DNA of 64,000 nt. Origin: Absidia repens (lineage: Eukaryota > Mucoromycota > Mucoromycetes > Mucorales > Cunninghamellaceae). The notes beneath the pieces are model-generated. The model was not told the DNA's origin and did no database searches. It saw nothing but the letters and a program-made list of their open reading frames with translations. The stretch lies in NCBI GenBank assembly GCA_002105175.1, contig MCGE01000003.1, positions 310,001 to 374,000 on the forward strand. Reading direction: 5' to 3'. Shown here one piece after another: positions 23,801 to 36,607 of the stretch. How positions within the stretch are numbered: position 1 is the first letter of the stretch; every line of letters starts with the position of its first letter. The translations under genes and the position numbers were made by a program.

Positions 23801-24606
23801 ATGTCCTTGAATGCAGGTGCGAAAACACAAGGGAAGAAACAAGATGTCTCACACTCAAGACAAAACCAAAGGTAAAGTCTACAAATAAAATCGGTTTGGA
23901 TTTGTCTCCGTCGTGAAACGTTAAACTCTCTATTTGCTCTGTCTTTTAGTCGTGGAAACAAGAAATGGACGGTAAACAGCAATAGCAACAATAGCAACAA
24001 CACCTTAAATGGTGGCAATGGACGTGGCGGGAATTACCACACATCACCTACGGCTAACAACAACAATAACAACAATAATAATAACAACAACAATAGCAAC
24101 AATGCTAATGGACCTGGTCAGCAGCAACATGGCAACAATACCTCTTCCTTGGCAACGGAGGATACTGATCTGGTGTATCATATGCATGACAGAATGTTAT
24201 TTTTACTTGGCAATCTTTACGTAATTCACAAAACAGAAAGGAACACAGAAACCCCAATAACAATCAACGGCAACTAAACACATACACGTTTTCCTTTTAT
24301 TTTATTTTATTTTAACAAAAATAGGGTAGTAGTGTCCAGGTGACGGTACGCAATGGGACGAGATATGAAGGTATTTTTCAAGGGGCAACTACTGAAGGGG
24401 ACCTTGGTGTTTCATTGACATTGGCTCGCAAAATCTATGATCCTTCCATTACCGACAAGTCGAAATCCAATGTAATTCATCCGGTGCTGCCTTCTCTTTT
24501 AGTCTTCTCAAAAGATCTGATGGAAATTACGGCGTTGGATACTGATTTAACAGCTGGTGAAATCTCTCGTCAAGAAAGAGACTGTAAGTTCACTCAATCC
24601 ACTCCA

Positions 24607-24650
<44 letters not shown>

Positions 24651-27169
24651 AGGCATTAGCATTCATAAACGATTGAGTAACTCTATTATCTTCATATAGC
24701 ATTCAAAACTGATATGGATATCAGTGGGAAAGGTGAAATCAAGGAGAGAGAACTACACAAATGGAACCCTGAACTACCCGATGGCGATGTATTGGAGTCT
24801 TTGGAAGATGGATTGACATCAGGCGATGGTGGTGGGTCTTGGGATCAATTTGCTGCGAATGAAAAATTGTTTGGATTGAAAACCGACTTCGATGAAGAAC
24901 TTTATACGACTCGCTTGGATAGGTCTGCTCCTGACTACAAAGATCGTGAAAAATGGGCTATTGAAAAAGCAAATGAAATTCAACGGGTAAGAAAAGGTGA
25001 CTATAAACTATACGGCGAGACTCAATGATTTAATTCTGTATTATATCATAGTCCACTACCAACAACCCTCATATGCTGGAAGAACGCAATTTGACTTCAG
25101 CTGACGATAGCGGCATGGACGAAGAAGATCGATATGGCGCCGTGGTACGTGATGTCAAAGACAAGGAAAAGGAAAATGTGTATATCCCACCAGCACTTCG
25201 AAAGCAATCACAACCTAAAGCACAAGAACAACCAGCTCATTTCTCCAATTTCCCTCCTGACAGTCCCCTACACAAATTGACTACAGGCACTCTACCAATT
25301 ACATCTGGTGCTCGTCATGAATCAAGCAAACCAAAGGTAAATTCAACCTTGCTCCAATGCTCCAAAAGGAAAATAAGTTTGAAACTATTCTCGAACTACC
25401 ATTGACTGACTGTTCTTATTATTTTTCTTATTTTGGGTATAGAAACCAACCAACGAAAAACAAGCTCCCAAACGAATTGAATCTGAAATTGCCAACACAT
25501 TTCGACAATTTGCCATGCTTGAAAAGGACAAACTCCAAGCGAAACGACAAGCATTGCACAAAAAAGAACAAAGTGATCGATTGGCGGATTTGGTGAAATT
25601 CCATAAATCATTCAAGCTCAATGTCCCTGTGCCTCCTGATTTGTTGCCTCTCTTGGCCAAGGGAAAGAAATCGCCCAACTCGTCTTCCTCTCCTGGTACT
25701 CCTCCTAGCAACAAGTCCTCTCCCGCGTCTTCTCCTGAATCTCACCAAGAAAAACATATCGCTCAAGCTGAAAAACCTTCATCAGTAATCACCGAAACGA
25801 AATCTGCCGAACCAACCGCCGATACGAAGAAATCTGGATTCAAGTTCAACATCAAAGCGTCTGAATTCAAACCTAATCCTGCCGCCGCTGCATTTGTGCC
25901 TGTAAGTAATAATTATTCCCATTAACATCTTATTATTACCTAACGTCGTTTTCTTTTTTTTTTTTTTTTTTTTGCTGCTATTCAAAACTTTAGGGTGGTG
26001 GAAAACTAGGTGCTACTTCTGACGACTCATCGGGCTCTTCATTTGCTGGTCGATCTTTGAAGAAAGGGCAGCTGAATGACCATGTTACCATTGAGGAAGT
26101 ATTCAAGGCTCCGTTCTCAAAAGGAAAATACAAAAAGCCCAGCACAATTGGTAAATCAATCAAAAAGAGTGATTGTTAGTAGCAAAGAGAGTGGTTTGTG
26201 ATTGATACTATTTTATTAGGTCCCACTTGGCCTTATGGTTCCAAGCAATATAGGCACCAATTCAGTCAATACAATCAATACTCTGAAGATATCTTTACTG
26301 GTTACCCTGCGCCTGCCTATGGTTATGGATATCCTCAATATCGTTATCATCAGGTATAATAATTTTTATTTTTGAAAAAGAAAACTTGCCTCATTTACTC
26401 ATATAGTTTCTTTCTCTTTTTCTTATCTTCTCAGCAGCAATATGTTCCAGGAATGTCAGGTATCCCCGTCCAACAGCAGAACGTCTCTTACATGAGTCCT
26501 CAGGTACAGTTGTACTAAAAAGTTAGGGACTGCTGACTCGTACTGACCCTTTTCCTTATTTATGCATAGTTTGTCCCAAATGTCCCGATCACGGCCGCAC
26601 CACCAATGCACCACAGTGGATATAGTCCTCAAATGCCTAATGGTTCGCCTCGTAGGTTTTTTGTTTCTTTTTGTGTCGCATCAATGTCATTAACCCTTTT
26701 AACTATCTGAATGTAGATGGCTCACCTTTCCCTCCCGGCTATTCTTCACCTCAACGGTCTCCAATGCCACCTCCAAATGGGGTACCACCTCCTCAAGTGT
26801 ATCAATATCAAGGCAATCCGTCACCAGGTATTTAAAAAAAAAAAAACAAAGACAATAGCTTATGCAGTAATTTATAATCCCATACAATATTTTTTTTAGG
26901 TGGAACGATGCCTCCTGTGCGATATACACCTGATATGATGACTCCTCCTTCTGGAACACCGGTAATGATGCAGCAACGACCTGTGATGCCAGAACACCAT
27001 AGTCCAGGCGCAACCCACTATCCTCCTCCTCCTCCGATGAATCATTCACATGAAAAATTGAGTCCTCGTAAGTTCTGTTAATAAAATTGAATAGGGGGAG
27101 AGACTAACGATCTTTTTGTTTTATTTACTTATTTTAGCCTCGCAAGTGGAATCTCCTACTGAGCACTGA
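23801..27169 (+). CDS. PBP1: Ataxin-2 / PBP1 homologue
   Basis: Thirteen exons (23801..23871, 23950..24220, 24325..24583, 24700..24986, 25052..25336, 25443..25901, 25994..26150, 26220..26353, 26435..26503, 26570..26651, 26717..26827, 26900..27067, 27138..27169) give 794 aa in perfect phase. Order: poly-Asn segment; Lsm-like ataxin-2 domain (VQVTVRNGTRYEGIFQGATTEGDLGVSL); LsmAD (FGLKTDFDEELYTTRLDR); disordered Ser/Pro region; a PAM2-type motif EFKPNPAAAAFVP near residue 550; then Pro/Tyr/Gln-rich low complexity. Ataxin-2 proteins bind poly(A)-binding protein through PAM2 and promote stress-granule assembly and mRNA stability. The intron before the exon at 24700 holds a (CA)n microsatellite. 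It is head-to-head with NOP56. Confidence 0.94.
24608..24649. repeat. (CA)n microsatellite in an ataxin-2 intron
   Basis: About 42 nt of perfect CA repeat sit within the intron 24584-24699. Confidence 0.9.
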
Positions 27170-27680
27170 TCCTTGCATTGATTCATGAACCTTGATTCCT
27201 ATGTCCACCTCACTCTCTCCCCCACCCCACACACACACACACATCACATTTGCCTCCCCCTCCCTACTCTCTCCTCTTAGTCTTTTTTTTCCCTTTTTTT
27301 TGGACACCGGCTTTTATTACCATCACCTTACATAGTCTCATTCTCCCCTTCTCACTCCATACAGCTTTACCTCTTCCCCTGTCTCTTTATATGTATACAA
27401 CGTAATAAATTTTTAAAAAAATGTTATTTTGTCTCTTTTTCGTCTCTGTCTTTTTTTTTTTTGTTTTGTTATTGTTTATATTACATGATGCGCAGTTATA
27501 ATATTGATTTTTTTGACTTCTAATTTCTGATTCGATTGTCTTGGTGAAAAGCTGGAGTTCAAATGTTTTTCTTTTTTTTTTTTTTTTTTTTTTTTTTTTG
27601 TCTTTGGAGCTTCTCTTTACTTTTCTTGGTTGTCTTTCATACGTGTATTCTCATAATAATATTACCCAGTGTACAACAAA
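27170..27680. other. 3' UTR of ataxin-2 and upstream region of the UPF0538 gene
   Basis: C/T-rich DNA carries a short CA run (about 27229-27242), an AATAAA (about 27403-27408) suitable as the ataxin-2 poly(A) signal, and a T-tract (about 27570-27599) before the next start at 27681. Confidence 0.5.
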
Positions 27681-28419
27681 ATGTCAGATACTGAACTCAC
27701 CAATCATAAACGACCTACTACCGATGCTGTGATTACCATACGATGCATTAAGAACTTTGAATACCGTACTTGTAAAAGCTTGGTTCTTCAACACCTCAAT
27801 CTCGAAACAACCACTGTGGGTGAATTGAAGCAATTGGTGCGTGAGAGTAAGTATGGATATACAGCCAAAATAAATATCTTGGATCTAAGGAACGATCTAT
27901 GTTATATTTACTTTTTCTTTTTTTTTCTTTATTATTACCATAGAAATCCAAAATACGTCAGGTTGGAAACCCTATTTGAATGTTGCCTTTGGTAAAGTAT
28001 ATACAACGATAGAACTTGAGCATGGGATTCTGTTTTATTTTATTTTTCTTTACTGATGTTTATTTTTAGATACTTTGAAGCTATATACTGTTGCTCATGG
28101 GCATAAGGTAAGGTTTGACTAGATGGTCAAGACAGAATTGATAGATGACTTGACATGCGCTTATTATTATCATTATTATTTATATTGTAGACAATGAACC
28201 TTATTATCAACATGGAAGATGATGATCGATTGATTTACTCTGATGACTCTGCTTCACTCGCGTGGTTAGGCGTTGGTAAGGTTAAAATTATAAATAGACT
28301 TAATATGAAAATTAACTCGACCTTTGTATATATCTTGAATAGAAAATGAAACGGAATTGTCATTCTTCAATCGTGAGCAATATGAAACATACAAGGCGCA
28401 TCCTGATATGAAATGGTGA
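27681..28419 (+). CDS. UPF0538 family protein (C2orf76 homologue)
   Basis: Five exons (27681..27846, 27944..27991, 28070..28107, 28191..28275, 28343..28419) total 414 nt and 137 aa. VITIRCIKNFEYRTCKSLVLQHLNL, TLKLYTVAHGHKTMNLIINMEDDDRLIYSDDSASLAWLGV and NETELSFFNREQYETYKAHPDMKW follow the layout of human C2orf76, including the EDDERL block and the terminal F-C/N-E-DYxxYKAxPxxxW element. The fold resembles ubiquitin-like proteins, and the function is not known. Length matches the family. Present here as a compact multi-exon gene between ataxin-2 and the BIR gene. Confidence 0.88.
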
Positions 28420-29113
28420 GTACCCCCTTTTTTAGAATAGTGATATAGTTTAATTTTTAGTAATGATTATTTTGTTTGGTAATAAAAATCATTGCATTAT
28501 TATTATTTTCTTTTGTTGGTTTTCTTTTTCGGGAAGTGTTGGTGGCGGGTAAAATGCGTCGATCTTTGGTGAAAAAATATTATTAGAATTGCTTGCTTAT
28601 ATGTGTAGGACATACATACCATGGATTATATTATTCTTGAACTCAAAACCAGGCGTATGTGCGCAAGGGGTTGGGTGTGATATACCCATTTGAATTGCTG
28701 GCAATTCATATGTAATCATTTTTTTATTATTATTACTATTATCGATCTCATAGCCGTATGACTTATCAAGATTGCAATGCCACCTTAGTCAACCCCTTTA
28801 CCTCATGTAGTGATATAGTATAGTATTATTTGAAATTAATAAACATGTAGACATTTCGCCTGATTTGACAAAAAAAAAAAAGGTTATGCGCTGAATAATG
28901 GGATAGATGGGTTAAATGCGCGAATTGAAGTAGATGGGATGTATGTTATTACTGACTCACGGGAAGAATACGACTTTTTAACTGCGGGCTGCTTTTTGGT
29001 AATACGATTGGCCAAGATCACGCGGGACTTCAATAATAATAAAAAATAAAAAAAATAAAAAAATTACGCTGAACTCGTGTTTCTTTGTTCTGTTCCTTTC
29101 GTATTCATCCATC
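28420..29113. other. Gene-free spacer
   Basis: The 3' flank of the UPF0538 gene (AATAAA at about 28838) and the 5' flank of the BIR gene. It includes A-tracts near 28870 and 29040-29062. No further gene seen. Confidence 0.5.
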
Positions 29114-31588
29114 ATGAACATTTGTGCCAATCGATTAAAAACTTTTACTCAACATGAACCACCATGGCCTTACATAAACGACAATGCATATCATACAGCA
29201 GAAGAAGTAAGGGCAATCTTATAAGAAAACTAACAAAGAACCTGATTAGATCGATTGTTAGACACTGACCTTTTTTATTTACTTTTTAAATAAATGAAAC
29301 TATAGTTTGCACATGCTGGCTTCTACAATGTATCAACAAAACGGAGCATCGACAAGGTGAAATGCTATTTATGTAACATTATTCTTGCAGATTGGAAACA
29401 AGGCCAGTCTCCCTTAGGCCGACATGCTCATGCTGCGAAAACGTGTCCTTTGGTCCTTCTCAACTTCCCTGATGCATTAACAACTATACCTATTCAGGAT
29501 CAGGACGCCAATACCCACCCAGAAGGTGAATTTATGCTCAAGACACGATTGAAAACGTTCACGAAAAACAAAGCATGGCCACCTCATCTAGTTACTGACA
29601 ACACACAACAACTTCAAACGCGACATTCTACAAAGCAACGATCATACCCTACTGCGAACAAGGTATCCCTACATGTACATATTCGATATGTTTTACTTAA
29701 ATTGTATTTTCTTTTTCTTTTTAGATGGCTGAAGCTGGATTCGTATTTTTGCCAACCTTGAACGAACCTGATCGTGCAAAATGCCCTTATTGTCAACATT
29801 GTGTTGTCAATCTTAGTGCTACATCTAATCCATGGTAATCCTTTATATCTACTTTTACCTATTTTATATGTATGGGAATAGTGGAAGCTTACTTTTTGAT
29901 CTTGATTTTGAACACAGGATACAACACCAAAGGGCGAACTCTGGATGTCCCTTTGTCACACGTTATAGAGTAACATTGCCGTCCAAAAGATCATCACTGC
30001 CTCAGGTAATATTGAACAGCACAAAACAAAATAAGCAAAAGGCTGAATTTACTCGAGTATACTTATCCTTTTTCTTCAATCTACAGAAACGTAGTACCCC
30101 AGCTGAAGCGTCAACCACAACCTCAAAAAGAAGTCGACGGGCCACGACCAACCCCAACCTAAGGGACAATACACCAGAAACAGTCGACGATCATGATAGG
30201 AATGCTGAGACGGACAACGACATCAATGATATAGGGCAATTATCACGATTTGACGATAGTATATGGGATATAGCCAAAGCACAACTGGAATACAAACAAC
30301 TTCCCGATCTTGCCACAGGAAACCAACAACGACCATCAAACGCGAAACCATTAGTCACTTACGAAAGAAAAAAACACAAGAGATCTTCTAAAGTACTACC
30401 TCCAGAGCTCACGAAACCAACAATATCAACAAATGCACAACAATCAAAGGATTCTGCGAATTCTTCACGAACAAAGAAACACGCTATTTCCGCGAGGTCT
30501 TCTCAGCAAAAACAAACTACTGGTGCGGCATCAACAGCTAACCAACAAAAGGAAACGGATGAAACACCTGCAGAGGTACTTGCTAAACTGCAAAAACAAC
30601 CAGTAAGTTGCATAGAGGACGAAAGGGAAATAGGAAACATAGAAACTGATTCATACTACATATATTTTTCTGACAGACTAAATCAACTTCTTCAAAGGAC
30701 AAAGGCAAAGGTCGAGCATCGGATTTTACAGCAACTTTGGCCCCAGCTCCATCAACCACAGAGAATCTCGGTAGACACTCATTTCGACTATCAACCGACA
30801 ATAAAAAAACAACTGGAAAATCATCCTCAGCGGCAAAATCGTCAGAATTAGCATCAACATCATCAACATCAGCATCGACGGTGAAAGTATCAGCAACGGC
30901 ATCACATTCTGCACCCTTCACTACTAACAAACCTACAATTACACAACAACAACAATCAAACGGCGTTTTATGCTCCACTCCTAGTCATCGGCGATCGAAT
31001 CTGAACTCCTCGACCCCATTACCACATTCGACCCCTATTCACTCGCGCATTGATCATGGGAAGGACCTCATGGCTTTAACTCTATCCCCAATTCGAGGCA
31101 CTGGAAACATGACAGCAACAGCGAATGTGAATGTGAATCATTTAGGTGGAGTTTTTGGCAATTTGGAAACCCCGATGACAACGAACTATCGTACTGGACA
31201 GCAAAACGATGATGATATTGGCTATCAAATTGAACAAAGATTTCGAGCGAAACGGCGGCTAGGATCACCATCGAAATCGACACCATTACAACAACAACGA
31301 AATGAAAACGGATTGGCGGCAGCGGCAACGAAAAAGGCATCTGATACATATTATGGTGGAACTCCGTTACTCGATTTTGACGATCTGGATGAAGAGACAG
31401 TAGGGACGATCAATAATTATGGGGCAAATTTGACACAAGAACAACTGGCGATGACGGTGGAAGGCTTTATTCAAAACTTGGTAGAACGTAAGGTGACGGA
31501 TGTGAAGAAGCATGGTGAACAGTTGATCAAAAACATCCAACAAGAAGTGGCTGATACCAAGAAATCCATCCTGGCCAATCATTTATGA
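29114..31588 (+). CDS. BIR1: Two-BIR-domain protein, survivin/Bir1 (Cut17)-like
   Basis: Six exons (29114..29206, 29306..29662, 29725..29834, 29918..30005, 30087..30602, 30677..31588) give 691 aa. BIR-1 (about 8-85): RLKTFTQHEPPWPY...FAHAGFYNVSTKRSIDKVKCYLC...H...C. BIR-2 (about 110-195): RLKTFTKNKAWPPHLV...MAEAGFVFLPTLNEPDRAKCPYC...H...CPFV. Both keep the Cys2-His-Cys zinc ligands. The remaining about 500 residues are Ser/Thr/Lys-rich and disordered, ending in a helical segment (LTQEQLAMTVEGFIQNLVERKVTDVKK). Fungal Bir1/Cut17 proteins with two N-terminal BIRs are chromosomal passenger complex subunits that target Aurora kinase to centromeres; the C-terminal helix could match the Borealin/INCENP-type assembly region, but this is inference. 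No caspase-inhibition role is implied. Confidence 0.85.
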
Positions 31589-32319
31589 TCATTGGACCAT
31601 TGATAGCATTTAGTTTTAGTTTAGCGTAGTTTAGTTTGTACAATATTACACAAGAAGGTAGTAATTAGTTATTTTACTTTTTTTTATCCTCACTTTTTTT
31701 TTTACATATCATCTATATATATCTATGTATATATATCATTTTACAATGCAAACAATAAAATCATAAGTTAATTATATATATATTTATATTTTGGCGATCC
31801 ACACAATAGTAACGAATACAAAGAATGATGGAAATCCTGACCATAGGTCTTAAAAGAGATTGGGGGAGAGGGAAATGGCATGCCTCATCTTGATTAGATT
31901 GGGAGACTGACCCTGCAACTTAAAAAAAAAAACGGTCGTTCTACTAGTGGTAAAAGGGGAAGGGGAAGGCCAAGGCCATAACATGGGCGGGGATTTAACT
32001 ACAAACTTTTTTTTTTATAATGGGAATGGAAGGGGAAGGGGAGTTTCGTCTCTTTCCTTTTTTTTTTTTTTTACATTTTCGCCACTTACTTTTTTCTCTC
32101 TTATCCTGTTGATTCCCTTTATATATATATACATATATACCTTACTTTCTTCTTAGTATTTGTTCTTATTATTTTGTAACAACCAAGGGTAAATGAATGC
32201 GAAAGCAGAAAATAAAACAACGTGAATGGTGGTGTTGGTGGTTTTCGTTTTTAAGGATTCTATTCTCATTGCAACTACGCTTTCTTTACTTTTACATAGT
32301 TCCACCTCTTCTTAAAAAA
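31589..32319. other. Spacer with promoter-like sequence before the Q-rich gene
   Basis: AATAAA (about 31754) follows the BIR gene. T-tract, CT-rich and TA-rich stretches (about 32055-32160) precede the ATG at 32320. No gene seen. Confidence 0.45.
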
Positions 32320-33455
32320 ATGTCAAGACGCTTCTCGACCATGGAATACTCTACGAATGACCAAAATGATATGGCTAACGATGTGCGGTTGAAACTGGCA
32401 AAAATCAGAGCAACAAGGCGATCCATTTGTGTGGCACCTCCGCCTCTATTGCCTACCACACCTTCCTCTTCCACTGGTTCCGAAATCAAGAAATCAAAAA
32501 GATCAAGTCAAATCCCACGCTCTTCTATCACCGCTATGACCACCTCAACAAAAGCCAAAGTTCGACCACCTTACACAAACGATTGTCCGACCAAAAACAA
32601 TAACAACATTCACAAAGCTAATAATCTCCCATCATCACCACTTCCAACCAATACTCCTGAACCAAACAGCAATCGTCGTCATTCTGTTGCTAACAGTCAG
32701 CAACGCACCAAGCCAGGAACAACGACTCGATGGAACGAAGACGATACTTTGATCAAGTTTTTTGATAGCGACAGTGATGAAGACGAGCTCTTTTTCCGCA
32801 ACAACAGCAGGATGAAATCATCACCACGTCTGAATCGGCACCATGATCACAGCAAACCACGCACTGCCACCGTTACTTCCAATCTTCTACCTGCACACAA
32901 TGCCGACGAGAATCATGTCCAATCATTGCGGGCGGAATTGCAAGAACTAAAAGCAAGAGTAGCCAAACTCGAAGGAGGGCGGGCACAACAGGCGGCATCT
33001 ACACCCATCAGCAAACCAGCAACATGTGACACATCCAGAAGGTCAGCTTTGAACGACTTCCTAGTATTATCACCTCAAATCTCTTTGGTTGACTCAGCTT
33101 GCTCTGTGTACAATGCGAATCAAATCCCATCCCATTCTCAAAAAGTATTGCAAGATACTGTGCTTCATTTGGAACATCATTTACGACAAGACGATCACTC
33201 GATTCACAGCAATAGCAGCAGCAATAATACAAATACTACATTTATGGATACGTTGGTTGCTTTGGTGGCGGAAACAATGACTATCAATCAAACGTTAGCA
33301 ACTTCGGACTCTCGACATCAGGTTGCCTCGGACGATCTTTTGGCTTTACAGAAAAGTAGCAACCATCAAATCAATTTATTGACAGAAACATTACAATCAC
33401 TCACTACGTGGCAGCAGCAGCAGCAACAGCAGCAGCATTTCCAACAACGGCAACG

Positions 33456-33489
<34 letters not shown>

Positions 33490-34059
33490 TCCATGGATCC
33501 TCCGGTTTCTCCTCCTTTGTCGCCATCTGGTAGTATCAACAATGACATTGGAGCCAACTCGCCGAAGCCATCCAAACATCATGTCGCATTTCGTGCAACC
33601 ACTGCATCTCAACAAAAACAACCCACCTCTAATCATTCGCATCATTTCTATTCGCCAGACATATGCAATGATAGGGACACCAATCAACATTGTGATTTAC
33701 CATCATCAACTACTGACCAAAAACCAAAATCGTGCAACTCTACAGGTCATATTATCAAATTCAATAATCACAAGGTGACACCAACAAAACAGCAACATCC
33801 CAAATCTGTCAATGGCATTCTATATTATCCTCACCAACATCAACAGCGACAGCAGCAGCAGCATAATTCCTCTACTTCTACAATGAAACAACAAAGCAAG
33901 TCATCCATACAACAGCAGGCATTCCAACCGATGTCAACTTCACGTGTGAACCAACTACTCTCCAAGTACGACACTTTATTGAAAAAATCAAAGACGCCTG
34001 CGACAACGCATCAGCATCGTGGAGATCGGGATCGGTTCTCCTCTTTTATTGATTACTGA
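32320..34059 (+). CDS. Uncharacterised Gln/Ser-rich protein with short coiled coil
   Basis: A single open exon of 580 codons, unusual here where nearly every gene is split. The start is taken at MSRRFSTMEYS; the frame is open farther upstream to 32197 without better support. Visible pieces are an acidic patch (FFDSDSDEDELFF) near residue 155, a heptad-type helix LRAELQELKARVAKLEGG near residue 205, poly-Gln encoded by CAG/CAA runs (33410-33490), a Pro-rich PPVSPPLSPSG, and a C-terminal RVNQLLSKYDTLLKKSK. No known domain is recognised. The disordered, Q-rich composition and acidic/coiled segments suggest a scaffold or regulatory protein, but that is only an impression. Protein-like codon use over 1.7 kb and a following AATAAA (about 34302) support it as real. 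Confidence 0.7.
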
Positions 34060-35620
34060 AATACTTATTTGGCCTCTTTTGATACTTTGTGGTTTTTACA
34101 AGATTATGTTGTTTACCTTAGTTATACACTCTTTGTTAGTATATATGTTTTTTGTTTATATCAGGGGTATTTGTGTATATTTGTGGATTATTTTGTTTAT
34201 CATACTCTCGATCGATGTTTTGCTGTTGTTGTTGTTTTTTTTTTTTTTTTGTATATATATCTTTCATCCCCCTACTTTTTTATTTTTATACATACCATTT
34301 GAAATAAAAGTCATTTATATATGTATATACATACATATTTTTTTTTAACAAGCTGTGTAGGGTCTTATATGTTTTTGTGAACAGTTAACTTTAATGGGTT
34401 TCTGCAATGTTATGTTATGCTATGCTAGTCTATCAAACTCAATTATAACTATTGACGATCATCCTGTTTTGCTGATTTCTCCTTATAGATAAACGGTTTA
34501 TCAATCTGTGTATGAGATTATAGTGAGCTTGACGGCATTCGGAGGAAGCAAAAAATCATTTACAATGAGGTATCTCAGATTGCAAAGAAAAATCGCTAGT
34601 GATTAGCACGGGATTGAAAACTAAACACTGGTATGTATCTTTTATACCGTGGATCTCTGTTTATGCAAACGGTAAAAGAAACAACCGTCATTTAAGCCTG
34701 GCAAAAGACCATTTTGATCGCAGGGAAGGTCGACCATGTGTTGTATTGACGGGACAAGGGCAAACCGTCAATGATAATATGGAAAAAGCTTGTGTCTTTT
34801 TATTCTTTTTCATAAATAAATAATCAATAAAACTATACATAGATATATATATGTAAGCCGAGTTAGGGTAAACATAAACGTGGGGCGCCAGCATGATAGG
34901 TACTTAACATAAAACGTGGCCGTACACCCCCTCCTTACCGCTCTACCATTTATAGCAATCAAATTAGACTGTGCCATCAGCGTGTCCTCCACTAGGCTGG
35001 ACACACTGTATATATCCAGCTGTTTTTTTTTTTTTTTTTGTTTTTTTGTGTGTCTGGTATAATAAAGATAATGATAATAAAAACCATAAACTGAAATAAG
35101 TTGGGCCCCAAGAGGCTACTCATTTAAAATACAAAGTCGCAGGGAGAGGATTCTAAACACTTAATAACAACAACCTGTAGCACACAGCACAACTTGGATT
35201 AATATGTATGATTGGTTGAGCAGAAATATGGGTATCTTTTGATGCTATATGAAACCAACATTGCCACCGGTTCCTGAGTTACATGAGCGGGCGAATTGGA
35301 GAGTAAGTGTTTGGTAGAACATGCACAAGATAGCTACAGTAGCGACATTGTTCGTTATCTAATGGGTCAGGATATTTATTGTTAGTTAAAAGGCATATTT
35401 TATTAAAGTATATTGATAAATAATAAAACTATCAAGCCATTTAATGAGAAAGATTTGTCGGGGAAAGCATGAGAGAGACTAATGTTAGAGTTGAAGAATG
35501 GGCAACATTAATCTAAAGGGACTGTTGTAAAATGGTAACTAATGTACTGTAGAAAGCTCCAGAAACACTAAAAGGACAATTATTATTGAACCGTATCAAC
35601 AGTCAAGTGATGGTAGTAAG
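34060..35620. other. Start of the gene-poor compartment
   Basis: Nothing coding is supported. The AT-rich DNA includes T-tracts (about 34232-34250, 35023-35050) and AATAAA sites, and a short segment near 34935-35020 of higher GC with no recognised domain. Confidence 0.4.
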
Positions 35621-35624
35621 AAAG

Positions 35625-35870
35625 GGATCTTCTGTTACAAAACATGAGCGAGACTAAGGGACATTTTTCATTGAAATAAGTAAAAAGAAATGTCTTTATT
35701 TACATATAGATACAGACTATGGACGAACTAACACTACACTATGCTAATGATGCAAGCCAACTGATGGTGACTCTAAATCCTGAATCCAAAATGAAAGGGT
35801 TTCCCCATGCATCTTGTGATCCCTGAGCTGAAACCCTTCTAAACTAGTCCTAATCCTATTCTAAGTTCAA
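35625..35870 (-). repeat. Dispersed hairpin repeat, copy 2
   Basis: Read on the minus strand: AGAAGGGTTTC, a loop of about 27 nt, then GGGGAAACCCTTTCATTTTG and GGATTCAGGA (core 35776-35855). AATAAA lies about 75 nt further 3' (about 35695-35700). Homologous over more than 200 bp to the plus-strand copy at about 54.08-54.35 kb. Confidence 0.75.
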
Positions 35871-36136
35871 CATAATCCCATAGAAGTTGAATGGTGAAAA
35901 AAAGCGAAGGGAAAAAAAAATAAAAAAATTCAAATGGAAAGAAAGCCGCAATAATAAAGAAGGCGGGAGAGAGAAAATAAATTCCGGGAAATGCTATTTT
36001 CACCAGCTTGGAAAACCCAGCCAATAAACATGAGATTTTCAACCCGCCAATTTCACTCATGCTATAGAACAAAAAGAAACCATCAAAAAAAAAAAAAGTG
36101 TTTTATTACAAAAAAAAAAAGATGATAATGATAGAG

Positions 36137-36607
36137 CTAATAGGGGTACTTGTAAAAATATAGAAATATGTGAAGGTTGAGATGGCCATAGCTATGAAGT
36201 TTGGGAGCGTGACGTTTGTGATGCCAGTCGCTGGGTGCATTGAAGGGCATTGTGACCCAGTTGGCGACAATTACCTCAAATTCTTGGTCGTCTTTCAGCA
36301 TGTTAGAATTGTGATGGATCCCTCCTAGTTGACGACTGATTGTTTCTGTGTATTGTCGTTCCGCTTGATCTACTTCTAACCCAGGTGTCGTTGATTTGAT
36401 CCAATGATACAGTACGAGAGGCTCCGTCGTTGCAAGATCAAAAAGCCGTGATACGAGTCCAAGTTGCTGATATTCGTTGACCACATTGTATATTCTGCGT
36501 ATCATACCGATGACATGAACCAAACCATGGTCATTGTGTATCAGTTATTTCATCAAGCCTTCTTCATCCAAAAAGAACAGTTGCGATTGTTGATCAAAGT
36601 GTCGATA
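36137..36607 (-). pseudogene. Unidentified gene fragment with in-frame stop
   Basis: An AG acceptor near 36608 opens YRHFDQQSQLFFLDEEGLMK, then a stop. The same frame continues LIHNDHGLVHVIGMIRRIYNVVNEYQQ... to a stop at 36137 (129 codons open after the ATG at 36523). Amino-acid composition looks protein-like (Trp, His and charged residues in alternation) but no family is recognised. Probably the 3' part of a decayed gene. Confidence 0.4.

Noticed and set aside
33397..33690. Leu/Arg-rich and Cys-rich minus-strand frames
   Set aside because: Antisense of the CAG/CAA repeat of the Q-rich gene.
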